37,210 nt of DNA, taken from Arenimonas sp. SCN 70-307. Its GTDB lineage: Bacteria; Pseudomonadota; Gammaproteobacteria; Xanthomonadales; Xanthomonadaceae. Each line of letters opens with the position of its first letter. The stretch's first letter is position 1. Positions 8,951-19,423 of this stretch are shown here, in pieces. Under the pieces are notes generated by a model. The model searched no databases and was not told the DNA's origin. It saw only the letters and a program-made list of their open reading frames with translations. The stretch lies in the NCBI RefSeq assembly GCF_001724815.1, contig NZ_MEDO01000030.1, forward strand, positions 1 through 37,210, written 5' to 3'. The translations under genes and the position numbers were made by a program.

Positions 8951-9301
8951 GCTCCTGCAGGAGCGCCTTCAGGTGCGAATCATTTGCTCTTCGGCCTTTT
9001 GGCGCCGGGCTCGCTCGCGGCGAAGGTCCGCCGTACGCGCAGAGGTTTGCCGGGGACGCCGTGAATACGTCCATGTAGGCTTTTCGAAAACGTCCATGTT
9101 TTCGAAACCCCGGCAAGATTCCACCCGCGGGGCGTCGCACGAGAAGTCCCCAGGCCGGACCGTCGGAGACAGGGATGTCGACGACGAGCCTACATGGACG
9201 TACTTGCGGCGTGTCCGGCCTGGGGACTTCTCGTGCGGCGGCCCGCTGCCGGGAACGCTCCCGGCACCCAGAGAAAAAGATTCGCGCCTGAAGGCGCTCC
9301 T
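8951..9301. repeat. Nested inverted-repeat element with REP-like ends
   Basis: The 368 bp between the PAP2 gene and the LON gene hold no credible gene but several nested inverted repeats. The ends 8959-8981 and 9279-9301 are inverted copies (23 bp, one mismatch), each with a gcgcc/ggcgc hairpin. Perfect inner pairs are 9137-9160 with 9213-9236 (24 bp) and 9066-9081 with 9187-9202 (16 bp). Local hairpins are 9082-9091 with 9098-9107 (10 bp) and 9247-9253 with 9260-9266 (7 bp). A 14-bp palindrome lies at 8951-8964. It resembles a composite extragenic repetitive element; no transposase is inside. Confidence 0.8.
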
Positions 9302-9309
9302 ACGGCTGC

Positions 9310-9900
9310 CTATTCGGGTTGGAAGTCGGGCAGGCGGACGATGAGTTGCTGCAGGCGCGCGTGCGGGTCGGGCTCCTGGAGCAGGGCCAGGCGTTCGGTG
9401 GGCGCGAGGGGCAGCCAGTCGGCGAGGCGCCAGCCCACCCAGGTGGCGTCGGCGAGCAGGCCCTTGCCGACGCCTTCGTGCTCGATGCCGGCCTTGTCGA
9501 GGATGCGCGCCAGCAGCACCGACAGCAGCGCGTGCTCGTCGCGCAGTGGCTGCGGCGCGGGTTCTTCGAGCCACTGCACGTCGCCGAGCACCAGGCCGTC
9601 GTCGCGCACGCGGGTGCGCTCGACGCGAAAGCGCCGGCGGCCTTCCACCGTCAGGCCCAGCAGCCCGTCGTCGGTGAGCGAAAAATCCACGATCGCCGCC
9701 TCGGTGCCGTGCGTGGCCGGGATGGCCGGCTCGCCCGCCTCGCGGCCGGCCAGGATCAGGCAGATGCCGAAGCCTTCGCCGCTGCGGCCGCAGCGCTTGA
9801 CCAGGTCGAGGTAGCGCGGCTCGAAGATGCGCAGCGACAGCTGGCCGCCCGGCAGCAGCACCGAGCCAAGCGGGAACAGCGGCAGTTCGGCCAGCGCCAC
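9310..9900 (-). CDS. LON substrate-binding domain protein
   Basis: A 196-residue stand-alone LON N-terminal domain (PF02190 type), without the ATPase and protease parts of Lon. LPLFPLGSVLLPGGQLSLRIFEPRY at the N-terminus and FGICLI are characteristic. Such single-domain proteins are common in proteobacteria and are thought to bind peptides or proteins, but their role is unproven. The start is a GTG at 9900, three bases after the mpl stop, so it is the third gene of the adk-mpl operon. Confidence 0.88.
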   Translation of the reverse strand: MALAELPLFPLGSVLLPGGQLSLRIFEPRYLDLVKRCGRSGEGFGICLILAGREAGEPAIPATHGTEAAIVDFSLTDDGLLGLTVEGRRRFRVERTRVRDDGLVLGDVQWLEEPAPQPLRDEHALLSVLLARILDKAGIEHEGVGKGLLADATWVGWRLADWLPLAPTERLALLQEPDPHARLQQLIVRLPDFQPE

Positions 9901-9903
9901 CGC

Positions 9904-11262
9904 TCAGCCCGCCAGCTGCGCCAGGAAGCGGCGCGGCGCGCCGTCGAAGCCGCCGTTGGACATGAACACGACGTGGTCGCCGGCGCGGCAGCGGCGGGCC
10001 AGCGCGGCCAGCAGCGCGTCGGCATCGGGCACGGTTTCGCCCTCGCCGCGCAGCGCCGCCACCACCTTGCCGCCGTCCCAGGCCAGCTCCGGGCGGTGCA
10101 GGAACACCACCGCGTCGGCCTGCGCCAGCGAGGGCGCGATCTGGTCGGCGTGCGCACCCAGGCGCATCGAATTGCTGCGCGGCTCCATCGCCACCACGAT
10201 GCGCGCCGCGCCCACGCGCGCGCGCAGGCCCTCGAGCGTGGTGCGGATGGCGGTGGGATGGTGCGCGAAGTCGTCGTACACGGTGATGCCGGCGCGCTCG
10301 CCCAGCACCTCCAGGCGGCGCTTGACGCTGACGAACTCCGACAGCGCCGGGATCGCGCGCGCCATGTCGGCGCCCACCGCATGCGCGGCGGCGATCGCGG
10401 CCAGGCCATTCATCACGTTGTGGCGGCCCACCAGCGACCAGCGCACCGTGCCCACGACGGCGCCACGGTGGAGCACGTCGAAGTGGGTGCCGTCGGCGGC
10501 GTGCAGGGTCGCGGTCCAGTCGAACCCGCCGTCGAGGCCGAAGGTTTCCACCGGCGTCCAGCAGCCCATGGCCAGCACCTCGGCCAGCGCTTTTTCCTCG
10601 CCGTTGACGATCAGGCGGCCGCGGCGCGGCACCGTGCGCACGAGGTGGTGGAACTGGCGCTGGATGGCGGCCAGGTCCGGGAAGATGTCGGCGTGGTCGT
10701 ACTCGAGGTTGTTGAGGATGGCCACCACCGGCCGGTAGTGCACGAACTTGCTGCGCTTGTCGAAGAAGGCGGTGTCGTACTCGTCGGCCTCGACCACGAA
10801 TTCGCGGCCGCCGCCGAGGCGGGCCGAGACGCCGAAGTTCTCCGGCACGCCGCCGACCAGGAAGCCCGGGTCGCGGCCGGCGGCCTCGAGCAGCCAGGCC
10901 AGGATCGAGGTGGTGGTGGTCTTGCCGTGGGTGCCGGCCACGGCCAGGGTCTCGCGGCCGGGCAGCACGTTCTCGCTCAGCCACTGCGCGCCGGAGATGT
11001 AGCGAAGGCCGGCGTCGAGCACGTGCTCCACCGCCGGGTTGCCGCGCGAGAGCGCGTTGCCCACGACGACTTCGTCGGTGCCGTCGGTGATGTGGGCCGG
11101 GTCGTAGCCCTTCGAGAGCGTGATGCCCAGCTGCTCGAGCTGGGTGGACATCGGCGGGTACACGGCCTGGTCGCTGCCGTCGACCGCGTGGCCGAGTTCG
11201 CGCGCGAGGGCGGCGACGCCGCCCATGAAGGTGCCGCAGATTCCGAGGATGTGCAGCTTCAC
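9904..11262 (-). CDS. mpl: UDP-N-acetylmuramate:L-Ala-gamma-D-Glu-meso-DAP ligase
   Basis: A 452-residue Mur ligase of the recycling type. Mpl re-attaches the tripeptide freed from old murein to UDP-MurNAc in the cytoplasm. Signature parts are HILGICGTFMGG at the N-terminus (Mpl rather than MurC), the ATP loop GTHGKTTTT (110-118), VEADEYDTAFFDKRSKFVHY, NNLEYDHADIF, GRHNVMN and YDDFAHHPTAI. The start codon is GTG. The gene lies 16 bp after adk and 3 bp before the LON gene. The full length shows no truncation. Confidence 0.95.
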   Translation of the reverse strand: MKLHILGICGTFMGGVAALARELGHAVDGSDQAVYPPMSTQLEQLGITLSKGYDPAHITDGTDEVVVGNALSRGNPAVEHVLDAGLRYISGAQWLSENVLPGRETLAVAGTHGKTTTTSILAWLLEAAGRDPGFLVGGVPENFGVSARLGGGREFVVEADEYDTAFFDKRSKFVHYRPVVAILNNLEYDHADIFPDLAAIQRQFHHLVRTVPRRGRLIVNGEEKALAEVLAMGCWTPVETFGLDGGFDWTATLHAADGTHFDVLHRGAVVGTVRWSLVGRHNVMNGLAAIAAAHAVGADMARAIPALSEFVSVKRRLEVLGERAGITVYDDFAHHPTAIRTTLEGLRARVGAARIVVAMEPRSNSMRLGAHADQIAPSLAQADAVVFLHRPELAWDGGKVVAALRGEGETVPDADALLAALARRCRAGDHVVFMSNGGFDGAPRRFLAQLAG

Positions 11263-11278
11263 GGCGGGCCGCGGCCCG

Positions 11279-11857
11279 TCAGCCGACGTCGGGGGTGGGC
11301 GCCAGGGCCTCGACGATGCGCTGGAACACTTCGTCCATCGTGCCCACGCCGTCCAGGTGCACCAGGCGGCCGGACTGGCGGTAGAACTCCACCACCGGCG
11401 CGGTCGCCTCGTCGTAGATCTTCAGGCGGTTGCGCACCGCCTCGGGGGTGTCGTCGGCGCGGCCTTCGACCTGGGCGCGGCCGGCGAGGCGGCCGATGAG
11501 CAGCTCGGTGTCCACGTCCAGCTGCACCGCCACGTCCACCGGCTGGTGCAGGCGGGCGAGCAGGGTGTCGAGGGCGTTGGCCTGGGCCAGGTTGCGCGGG
11601 TAGCCGTCGAGGATGAAGCCGTTGCCGGTGTCGCCGGCGGTCAGGCGCTCCTCGAGCATGCCCAGCACGATTTCATCGGACACCAGGCCACCGGACTCCA
11701 TCACGGCCTTGGCCTGCAGGCCCAGCGGGGTGCCGGCCCGGACCGCGGCCCGGAGCAGGTCGCCGGTGGAGATGTGCGGCACCTGCAGGTGCTCGCGGAG
11801 CCTGGCGGCCTGCGTGCCCTTGCCCGAACCGGGCGCGCCGAGAAGTACCAGTCGCAT
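11279..11857 (-). CDS. adk: Adenylate kinase
   Basis: A 192-residue nucleoside monophosphate kinase converting ATP plus AMP to two ADP. The P-loop is GAPGSGKGTQA (7-17), the AMP site includes HISTGDLLRAAV, and the conserved FILDGYPRN is intact. The lid is of the short type (about 190 residues against about 215 for E. coli), as expected in this group, and lacks zinc-binding cysteines. It heads the adk-mpl-LON operon. A TTATAG at 11871-11876 on its strand could be a -10 for a short leader, but this is weak. Confidence 0.95.
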   Translation of the reverse strand: MRLVLLGAPGSGKGTQAARLREHLQVPHISTGDLLRAAVRAGTPLGLQAKAVMESGGLVSDEIVLGMLEERLTAGDTGNGFILDGYPRNLAQANALDTLLARLHQPVDVAVQLDVDTELLIGRLAGRAQVEGRADDTPEAVRNRLKIYDEATAPVVEFYRQSGRLVHLDGVGTMDEVFQRIVEALAPTPDVG

Positions 11858-11912
11858 GCTGCTTGAACCCCTATAAACAAGGACGCACGGCGCCGTCCCG
11901 ACCCCGTTTGGC

Positions 11913-11918
11913 TATAGT
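11913..11918 (+). promoter_or_regulatory. Possible -10 box for pfp
   Basis: TATAGT in the 139-bp gap between divergent adk and pfp, about 79 bp before the pfp start. No convincing -35 is seen at the right distance, so this is only a candidate. Confidence 0.3.
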
Positions 11919-11996
11919 GGGGCCGCCGACAGGCCGTGCGGACGGTGAAACGCTACTGGCCGGGCCGCGACAAGTCAAACCAAAGGTAGGGAAACC

Positions 11997-13250
11997 ATGG
12001 GCAAAGGAACGCTCCTGTACGCACAGTCCGGCGGGGTCACCGCCGTCATCAACGCCACCGCCGGGGCCGTCATCCAGGCCGCCCGGGCCCGCCGGGTCAA
12101 GGTCCTGGCCGCCCGCAACGGCATCCTCGGCGTGCTCCGCGAGGAGCTGGTGGACACCTCCAAGGAGACCGCCGCCGCCATCCGCGGCCTGGCCCATACC
12201 CCGGGCGGGGCCTTCGGCTCCTGCCGCTACAAGCTCAAGTCGCTCGAAGCCGACGCCGCCAAGTACGCGCGCGTGCTCGAGGTGCTCAAGGCCCACGACG
12301 TGCGCTGGTTCCTCTACAACGGCGGCAACGATTCGGCCGACACGGCGCTCAAGCTCTCGCAGCTGGCCAAGGCCTCGGGCTACCCGCTCACCTGCATCGG
12401 CGTGCCCAAGACGGTCGACAACGACCTGGTGGTGACCGACTGCTGCCCGGGCTTCGGCTCGGCCGCCAAGTACACCGCCGTCTCGGTGGCGGAGGCCGCG
12501 CTGGACGTGGCCGCGATGGCCGACACCTCCACCAAGGTGTTCGTCTACGAAGTGATGGGCCGCCACGCGGGCTGGCTGGCCGCCGCCGCCGGCCTGGCCG
12601 GCGAAGGCAAGGACGATGCGCCGCACATCATCCTGTTCCCGGAAGTGCCCTGGGACGAAGCCGCGTTCTTGGCCCGGGTGAAGGCCACGGTCGACCGCGT
12701 GGGCCACTGCGTCGTGGTCGTGTCGGAAGGCCTGCACCACGCCGACGGCCGCTTCGTGGCCGACGCCGGCGGCGGCAAGGACGCCTTCGGCCACAGCCAG
12801 CTTGGCGGCGTGGGCCCGCTGCTGGCCGGCCTCGTCAAGGACCAGCTGGGCCTGAAGGTGCACTGGACCGTGCCCGACTACCTGCAGCGCTCGGCCCGCC
12901 ACATCGCCTCCAGGACCGACCTCGCCCACGCCCAGGCCGTGGGCCAGGCCGCGGTGGAGTACGCGCTCAAGGGCCTCAACGGCGTGATGCCGGCGATCGT
13001 GCGCACCTCCGACAGCCCTTACCGCTGGAAGGTGGTGCCGGCACCGCTGGCCGACATCGCCAACCGCGAAAAGAAGATGCCCAAGGGTTTCATCCGCCGC
13101 GACGGCTACGGCATCACCGCCGCCTGCCGCCGCTACCTGACTCCGCTGGTGCGCGGCGAGGCGCCGCCGCCCTACCGGCCCGACGGGCTGCCGGATTACG
13201 TTCGGCTCAAGTTGCAGACCGTGGCGAAGAAGCTGCCCGCCTTCGGCTGA
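11997..13250 (+). CDS. pfp: Pyrophosphate-dependent 6-phosphofructokinase
   Basis: A 417-residue PFK-fold enzyme that phosphorylates fructose-6-phosphate reversibly with PPi. The phosphoryl-donor loop is GGNDS (109-113): Asp112 stands where ATP-dependent enzymes have glycine. The next motif is PKTVDND (137-143), with Lys138 where ATP enzymes have glycine. These two changes are the known markers of PPi specificity. The substrate site EVMGRHAGWLAA follows. A Shine-Dalgarno-like AGGGAAA precedes the ATG. A PPi-PFK has been described in Xanthomonas. The neighbouring hppA and ppa are the other main PPi-handling enzymes. Confidence 0.93.
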   Translation: MGKGTLLYAQSGGVTAVINATAGAVIQAARARRVKVLAARNGILGVLREELVDTSKETAAAIRGLAHTPGGAFGSCRYKLKSLEADAAKYARVLEVLKAHDVRWFLYNGGNDSADTALKLSQLAKASGYPLTCIGVPKTVDNDLVVTDCCPGFGSAAKYTAVSVAEAALDVAAMADTSTKVFVYEVMGRHAGWLAAAAGLAGEGKDDAPHIILFPEVPWDEAAFLARVKATVDRVGHCVVVVSEGLHHADGRFVADAGGGKDAFGHSQLGGVGPLLAGLVKDQLGLKVHWTVPDYLQRSARHIASRTDLAHAQAVGQAAVEYALKGLNGVMPAIVRTSDSPYRWKVVPAPLADIANREKKMPKGFIRRDGYGITAACRRYLTPLVRGEAPPPYRPDGLPDYVRLKLQTVAKKLPAFG

Positions 13251-13354
13251 ACCGCGCCCCCGGGGACGGACGGCACGGTGACCTCCGGCACTCACGGCCC
13301 ACCGTGGCCATCCGGAGCATCCGGCAGCCCGCCCGTTGCCCCTGGAGGCCGTCC

Positions 13355-14422
13355 GTGACACCGCACCGCTTCGTCGCCATCCCCGCCCTCGTCCTGTGCC
13401 TGTTGGCCGCCGCCCCTGCGCTGGCGCAATCGGGCACGGGCAACCTCTACCGCGTCACCACCCGGACGGAGATGGTCGGCATGCCCTTCCAGATGCCGGC
13501 GCAGACGGTCGAGGTGTGCGGGCCGAAGAACCAGGCCAGCGAAAAGATGGTGCCGCACGACGAGAACTGCACGGTCTCCGACTTCAGGGTCAGCGGCAAC
13601 AAGTCCAGCTACACCATGACCTGCCGCGGCCAAAACCCGATGACCGCCAAGGGTGAGTTCGAACAGCTCGGCCCCGATGCCTACCGCGGCAAGATGCACA
13701 TGGTCGGCAGCAGCGACGGCGAACGCATCGAAATGAACATGACGTTCGATGGCAAGAAGATCCGCGACTGCGACTACGCCACCGAATCGCCCGAAGCCCA
13801 GGGCAAGGCCATGCTGGCCCGCACCTGCGACGACCTGCTGACCCAGCCCGACCCGGCGGTGTACCTGCAGTTCGCCGGCCCGGACGCGATCTGCACCAGC
13901 CACAAGAAGCGCTATTGCGACGCCATGCTGGCCCGGCACGTGACGCCGGCCTACATCCTTGGCGCCGGCCAGAACCTGGCGGCCGCGCCGGCGGGCATGC
14001 CCAGCTTCTGGGACGCGTTCGCCGCCTGCGGCATGAGCCGCCAGGCCGCCCTGGCCAAGACTTGCCCGGCGGCCGGCAAGGCGCGCGACTACGCCTTCAT
14101 CACCGAGTACTGCCCGGACCTGCTGGCCAAGGCCTGCAACGAGGCCGACGTGGCCAGGGACGCCGAGTTCGTGGTGGCCAGCTGCCCGGCCCAGGCCCAG
14201 GCGGCCGCCGCGAAGCACTGCGCCGGCCGCGATTTCACGGCCCTGCGCGCCTCGCCGCACGCCGGCTTCTGCAGCCGCTATGCCGCAGGTTCGCTGCAGC
14301 AGCGCAACCGCGACGGTGCCCAGCCGGCCGCGCCGGCCGACGAAACCAAGCCGGCCGAGGAGCCGAAGAAGCCGACGTGGCGCGATCGCGTCAGGTCGGC
14401 GCGCGACCTCATCGGAGGCTGA
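13355..14422 (+). CDS. Exported DUF3617 protein with cysteine-rich C-terminal half
   Basis: A 355-residue protein. The GTG at 13355 was chosen over the longer ATG frame because TGGAGG lies 7 bases ahead and because it begins a clean signal peptide ending at ALA (about residue 24). Residues about 30-155 match DUF3617, small periplasmic proteins of unknown function: NLYRVTTRTEM, the VEVCGPK motif and GSSDGERIEMNMTF. The remaining 200 residues are alanine-rich and hold most of the 14 mature-region cysteines, spaced about 15-25 residues apart (e.g. KTCPAA, EYCPDL, KACNEA, ASCPAQ). An acidic/proline linker and a basic tail close it. No function can be assigned. Confidence 0.8.
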   Translation: MTPHRFVAIPALVLCLLAAAPALAQSGTGNLYRVTTRTEMVGMPFQMPAQTVEVCGPKNQASEKMVPHDENCTVSDFRVSGNKSSYTMTCRGQNPMTAKGEFEQLGPDAYRGKMHMVGSSDGERIEMNMTFDGKKIRDCDYATESPEAQGKAMLARTCDDLLTQPDPAVYLQFAGPDAICTSHKKRYCDAMLARHVTPAYILGAGQNLAAAPAGMPSFWDAFAACGMSRQAALAKTCPAAGKARDYAFITEYCPDLLAKACNEADVARDAEFVVASCPAQAQAAAAKHCAGRDFTALRASPHAGFCSRYAAGSLQQRNRDGAQPAAPADETKPAEEPKKPTWRDRVRSARDLIGG

Positions 14423-14426
14423 CGCC

Positions 14427-15251
14427 GTGCCCTGGCGCTGGCTGCTCGCGGCCGGGCTGGCGCTGGCCGCCGCGCCCGGCGTGCGCGCCGCCGCGCCGAC
14501 CGACGCCTTCCCCGACATCGCCCGCGCCTACTGGGTGGAGATAGACGGCCGTCCCGCCTGGGCCGGCCAGCCCGACCAGGTGCTGCCGGTGGCCAGCCTG
14601 GCCAAGCTGATGGCCGCGCTGGTGCTGGTGGAGGAAGCCAACCTCGACGCCACGCTCGCCACCAGCCGCGCCGCGGCGGCGGCCACCGGCACCCGCCTGG
14701 GGCTGCGCGCGGGCGAACGTTTCCTCGCTTCCGACCTGCTGGCCGCGATGCTGGTGCGCTCGGCCAACGATGCCTGCCGTGCGCTGGCCGACTGGCATGG
14801 TGGCGGCAGCGATGCCGCCTTCGTCGCGCGCATGAACCAGCGCGCCGCGGAGCTCGGCATGGCCGACACCCGCTTCGCCAACGCCTGCGGCCACGACGCC
14901 CCGGGCCAGGGCAGCACGGCACGCGACCTCGCGTTGCTGGCGCGCGCGGTGATGCAGCAGCCGCGGCTGCTCGAGGAGGCCGCTCGCGAGCGCTTCGAAT
15001 TCGCCTCGCTCGACGGCCGCCGATTCAGCGTGCGCAGCACCAATGCCCTGCTCGGCCAGGTGCCCGGCGCGATCGGCCTCAAGACCGGCTACACGCCGGG
15101 CGCCGGCCGCTGCCTGGTGGCGCTGGTCGAGCGCGATGGCCACGAGGTGCTGGCGATCCTCCTGCACGCGCCGGACCGCTGGTGGGACACCGCCGGCCTG
15201 ATCGAGCTGGCCTTCGACGAGGCCCGGCGGTCGCCGCCTGCGCCACGATGA
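14427..15251 (+). CDS. Serine-type D-Ala-D-Ala carboxypeptidase/endopeptidase (peptidase S11)
   Basis: A 274-residue exported penicillin-binding-protein-like enzyme acting on peptidoglycan stem peptides. The catalytic triad motifs are S57-LA-K60, S112-A-N114 and K219-T-G221 (GLKTGYTPGAGR). A signal peptide covers about residues 1-22. The GTG start was chosen for the GGAGG 8 bases before it; it also follows the DUF3617 stop by 4 bp. The family's C-terminal beta-domain and membrane anchor are missing, as in PBP7-like short forms. Its stop overlaps the next start (ATGA). Confidence 0.88.
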   Translation: MPWRWLLAAGLALAAAPGVRAAAPTDAFPDIARAYWVEIDGRPAWAGQPDQVLPVASLAKLMAALVLVEEANLDATLATSRAAAAATGTRLGLRAGERFLASDLLAAMLVRSANDACRALADWHGGGSDAAFVARMNQRAAELGMADTRFANACGHDAPGQGSTARDLALLARAVMQQPRLLEEAARERFEFASLDGRRFSVRSTNALLGQVPGAIGLKTGYTPGAGRCLVALVERDGHEVLAILLHAPDRWWDTAGLIELAFDEARRSPPAPR

Positions 15252-16615
15252 CGCCGCTTTCGCCGCGTGCCCGCGTTTTCGGCGCGCTCACCCTGCTCGC
15301 CGCGGTGGCGCTGGCCTACTTCAATGCGCTGGCCGGTCCGTTCCAGTTCGACGACTACCACGTCATCGTCGACGAACCGCGGGTGCACGGGCTGGCGGCC
15401 TGGTGGCAATCCATGCCGGGCATCCGGCCGCTGCTGAAACTCTCGTACGCGCTCAACTGGGCGGTGGCGCCGGACGCGGCGGCCTTCCATGCCTTCAACC
15501 TGCTCGTGCACGCCGCGAACGTGCTGCTGGCCTGGGCCGTGGCGCGCCACTGGCTGGCGCGGCTGGCGCCGGAGCGCACCGCCGCGTCGGCGGCCTGGTG
15601 GGTGGCGCTGCTGTTCGCGCTGCACCCGGCGGCCACCGAGGCCGTGACCTACATCAGCGGGCGCTCGGTGTCGCTGATGGCGATGTTCTGGCTGGCCTCG
15701 ATGCTGGCCTTCCTCGAGGGCGAGCGCCGCGCCCTGCCCTGGCTGTCGCGGGCGGTGTCGCCCCTGCTGTTCGCCCTGGCGCTGGGCGTGCGCGAAACCG
15801 CGCTCACGCTGCCGCTGGCGCTGGCGCTGCTGGCCTGGTTCGGCGGCGCCGGCCCGCGTGATTCGCTGCGCGGGCTGGGCGGGCATGCCCTGGTGCTGGC
15901 GCTGGCCGCGGCCGCGGCGCTGCTGCTGCCGGGCTACGAGCGCTTCTTCGCCCACAGCGCCGGCACGCGCGACCCCGGCGCGCAGGTGCTGGCCCAGACC
16001 GTGGCGCATGCACACCTGTTCGTCCATACATTGTTTGGCCTGCGCACCAACCTCGACCCCGACCTGCGCCTGCCGGCTGGCTTCGATGCCGTCGCCTTGG
16101 GCACGGTCGCCGCGATGACCTCGGCGGCCCTGCTGGCGCTCATGTCGCGCCGGCGTTGGCCATGGCTTGGCTTCGCCATCGCCTGGTATGCACTGCAGCT
16201 GGCGCCGACCAACTCGCTGCTGCCCCGCTTCGACCTCGCCAACGACCGCCACCTCTACCTCGCATTGCCCGGCGTGGCCATGGCGGTGGTGGTGGCCCTG
16301 CTCGGTCGCGGCTGGCGGCCGGCGGGACAGGCCGCGCTGCTCGCGCTGGCGTGCTGGATGGGCCTGCTCAGCCATCGCCGCAACGACGACTGGCGCAGCG
16401 AGCTGGCGCTCTGGCAGGCCACCGTGCGGGACTCGCCGGCCAAACCGCGGGCCTGGGTGAACCTGGGCTGGGCGCTCCAGCAGGCCGGCGACGAGGCCGG
16501 TGCGCGCGCGGCCTATGCCTGCGCGCTGAAGCTCGAGCCGGGCCACGCACAGGCCCGGGTGAACCTGGCGGTGCTGGGCCCCGGCCCCGGAAGCGGGCCC
16601 CCGCCGGACTGCTAG
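15248..16615 (+). CDS. TMTC/PMT-like polytopic membrane protein with C-terminal TPR
   Basis: A 455-residue inner-membrane protein with about ten hydrophobic helices, then a short soluble tail. The first periplasmic loop has FQFDDYHVIVDEP, the acidic motif expected of GT-C glycosyltransferases that use lipid-linked sugars. ALHPAATEAVTYISGRS and PTNSLLPR...NDRHLYL are typical of the bacterial TMTC/DUF1736-like group. The C-terminus carries a TPR pair around AWVNLGWALQQAGDEAGARAAY. Substrate and acceptor are unknown. It is coupled by ATGA to the S11 peptidase. The 16616-16750 gap holds a GC-rich stretch and no gene. Confidence 0.78.
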   Translation: MTPLSPRARVFGALTLLAAVALAYFNALAGPFQFDDYHVIVDEPRVHGLAAWWQSMPGIRPLLKLSYALNWAVAPDAAAFHAFNLLVHAANVLLAWAVARHWLARLAPERTAASAAWWVALLFALHPAATEAVTYISGRSVSLMAMFWLASMLAFLEGERRALPWLSRAVSPLLFALALGVRETALTLPLALALLAWFGGAGPRDSLRGLGGHALVLALAAAAALLLPGYERFFAHSAGTRDPGAQVLAQTVAHAHLFVHTLFGLRTNLDPDLRLPAGFDAVALGTVAAMTSAALLALMSRRRWPWLGFAIAWYALQLAPTNSLLPRFDLANDRHLYLALPGVAMAVVVALLGRGWRPAGQAALLALACWMGLLSHRRNDDWRSELALWQATVRDSPAKPRAWVNLGWALQQAGDEAGARAAYACALKLEPGHAQARVNLAVLGPGPGSGPPPDC

Positions 16616-16750
16616 GGCCGCGGGCCCATCGCGCCATTTCGCGGCGCCCGGGGGGTCTGTGGCTTCACCCCCGGCCTTCGGACATACTCGGGAAGGGCGG
16701 CCGGTCGGCCGCTTACGTTTGTTCGCTGTTTGACTCTGGGGAGGGTTGGC

Positions 16751-18730
<1,980 letters not shown>

Positions 18731-18754
18731 GCGGGCTCGCAGGCTGGAAACAAC

Positions 18755-18778
18755 GAAGCCCCGGGAAACCGGGGCTTC
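18755..18778 (+). terminator. Hairpin terminator after hppA
   Basis: A perfect 10-bp GC-rich stem (18755-18764 with 18769-18778) closed by a GAAA tetraloop, 24 bp after the hppA stop and followed by a weakly T-rich GCTGTTGT. Position and shape fit an intrinsic terminator. Confidence 0.8.
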
Positions 18779-18786
18779 GCTGTTGT

Positions 18787-18853
18787 GGGGACAGGCGCCC
18801 TTAAGAAAGGGGGTCAGGTTCACTTCTGAGAAGTGAACCTGACCCCCTTTCTT
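18787..18853. repeat. Palindromic repeat, copy 1
   Basis: A GGGGACAG lead-in at 18787 is followed by a perfect inverted repeat with 25-bp arms (18803-18827 and 18829-18853) around one central G. A second copy lies at 32094-32160 in the same orientation. Both copies sit between convergent genes, here hppA and the Hpt gene, so it may also act as a two-way terminator. It resembles dispersed REP-type elements. Confidence 0.9.
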
Positions 18854-18870
18854 GAGGGAATGAGCCGGGG

Positions 18871-18919
18871 CCCACGTTTCGCGCAGCGAATCGTGGGAGG
18901 TCTGAGCGAATAGCTCAGA
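18871..18919 (-). terminator. Two hairpins at the end of the Hpt gene
   Basis: A seven-bp stem (18901-18907 with 18913-18919) overlaps the Hpt stop codon. A 12-bp stem with one mismatch (18871-18882 with 18886-18897) follows on the minus strand. No clear U-run follows. They may end or protect the Hpt transcript. Confidence 0.45.
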
Positions 18920-19277
18920 TCTGCGGGACTTCCTGGAGCAGGAGGATCAGCGCGTCGCGAACCCTGCGCCGCAGGTCCACGAACAGCGCGTCCACCGCCT
19001 CGGTCTGCAGCTGCGGGTCCTCGAGGTGCTCGAGGGCGTGGCAGGCGTCCACCAGGTTGGTGGCGCCCATGGCCAGGGCGGCCGAGCGCAGGTAGTGGGC
19101 GGCCTTGCCCAGGGCGTCGGCGTCGCCGGCGGCCTGGGCGGCTTCCATCTTCTTCACCAGGTCGGGCGCCTCGTGCACGAACATGCGCACGAACTCGCTG
19201 AAGGCACCGGGCCGGTCGCGGTCGAGCATGCGCAGCAGTTCCAGTGCCTTCGGGTCGAGCAGGGATTGGGCTGCCAT
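18915..19277 (-). CDS. Histidine phosphotransfer (Hpt) domain protein
   Basis: A 120-residue, all-helical, single-domain Hpt protein relaying phosphate between hybrid histidine kinases and response regulators in the cytoplasm. The phospho-acceptor is H61 in [17 protein letters not shown], which matches the family's H-x-L-[KR]-[GS] core. The start is the second in-frame ATG (MAAQSLL), which has GGAAG 8 bases upstream; the longer reading adds ten unconserved residues. No kinase or regulator is adjacent, so its partners lie elsewhere. It is divergent from ppa. Confidence 0.85.
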   Translation of the reverse strand: MAAQSLLDPKALELLRMLDRDRPGAFSEFVRMFVHEAPDLVKKMEAAQAAGDADALGKAAHYLRSAALAMGATNLVDACHALEHLEDPQLQTEAVDALFVDLRRRVRDALILLLQEVPQI

Positions 19278-19423
19278 GGCGTGCTCTTCCGGGGGGCCAG
19301 TGGCCATTCTCGCCGCTGCCCAAGGCCCTGCCTAGCCCCCAATTTCTCGGGCCCTGCCACGGAGGGTGTATCCTTGCGCCCCCCACAAAGCCCTCCCCCG
19401 GGCGGATTCAGGAGTTTTTCCCC

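Noticed and set aside
8951-9301. CRISPR array or tRNA in the repeat-rich gap
   Set aside because: The repeats are inverted and nested, not regularly spaced direct repeats, and no cloverleaf with T-arm is seen.
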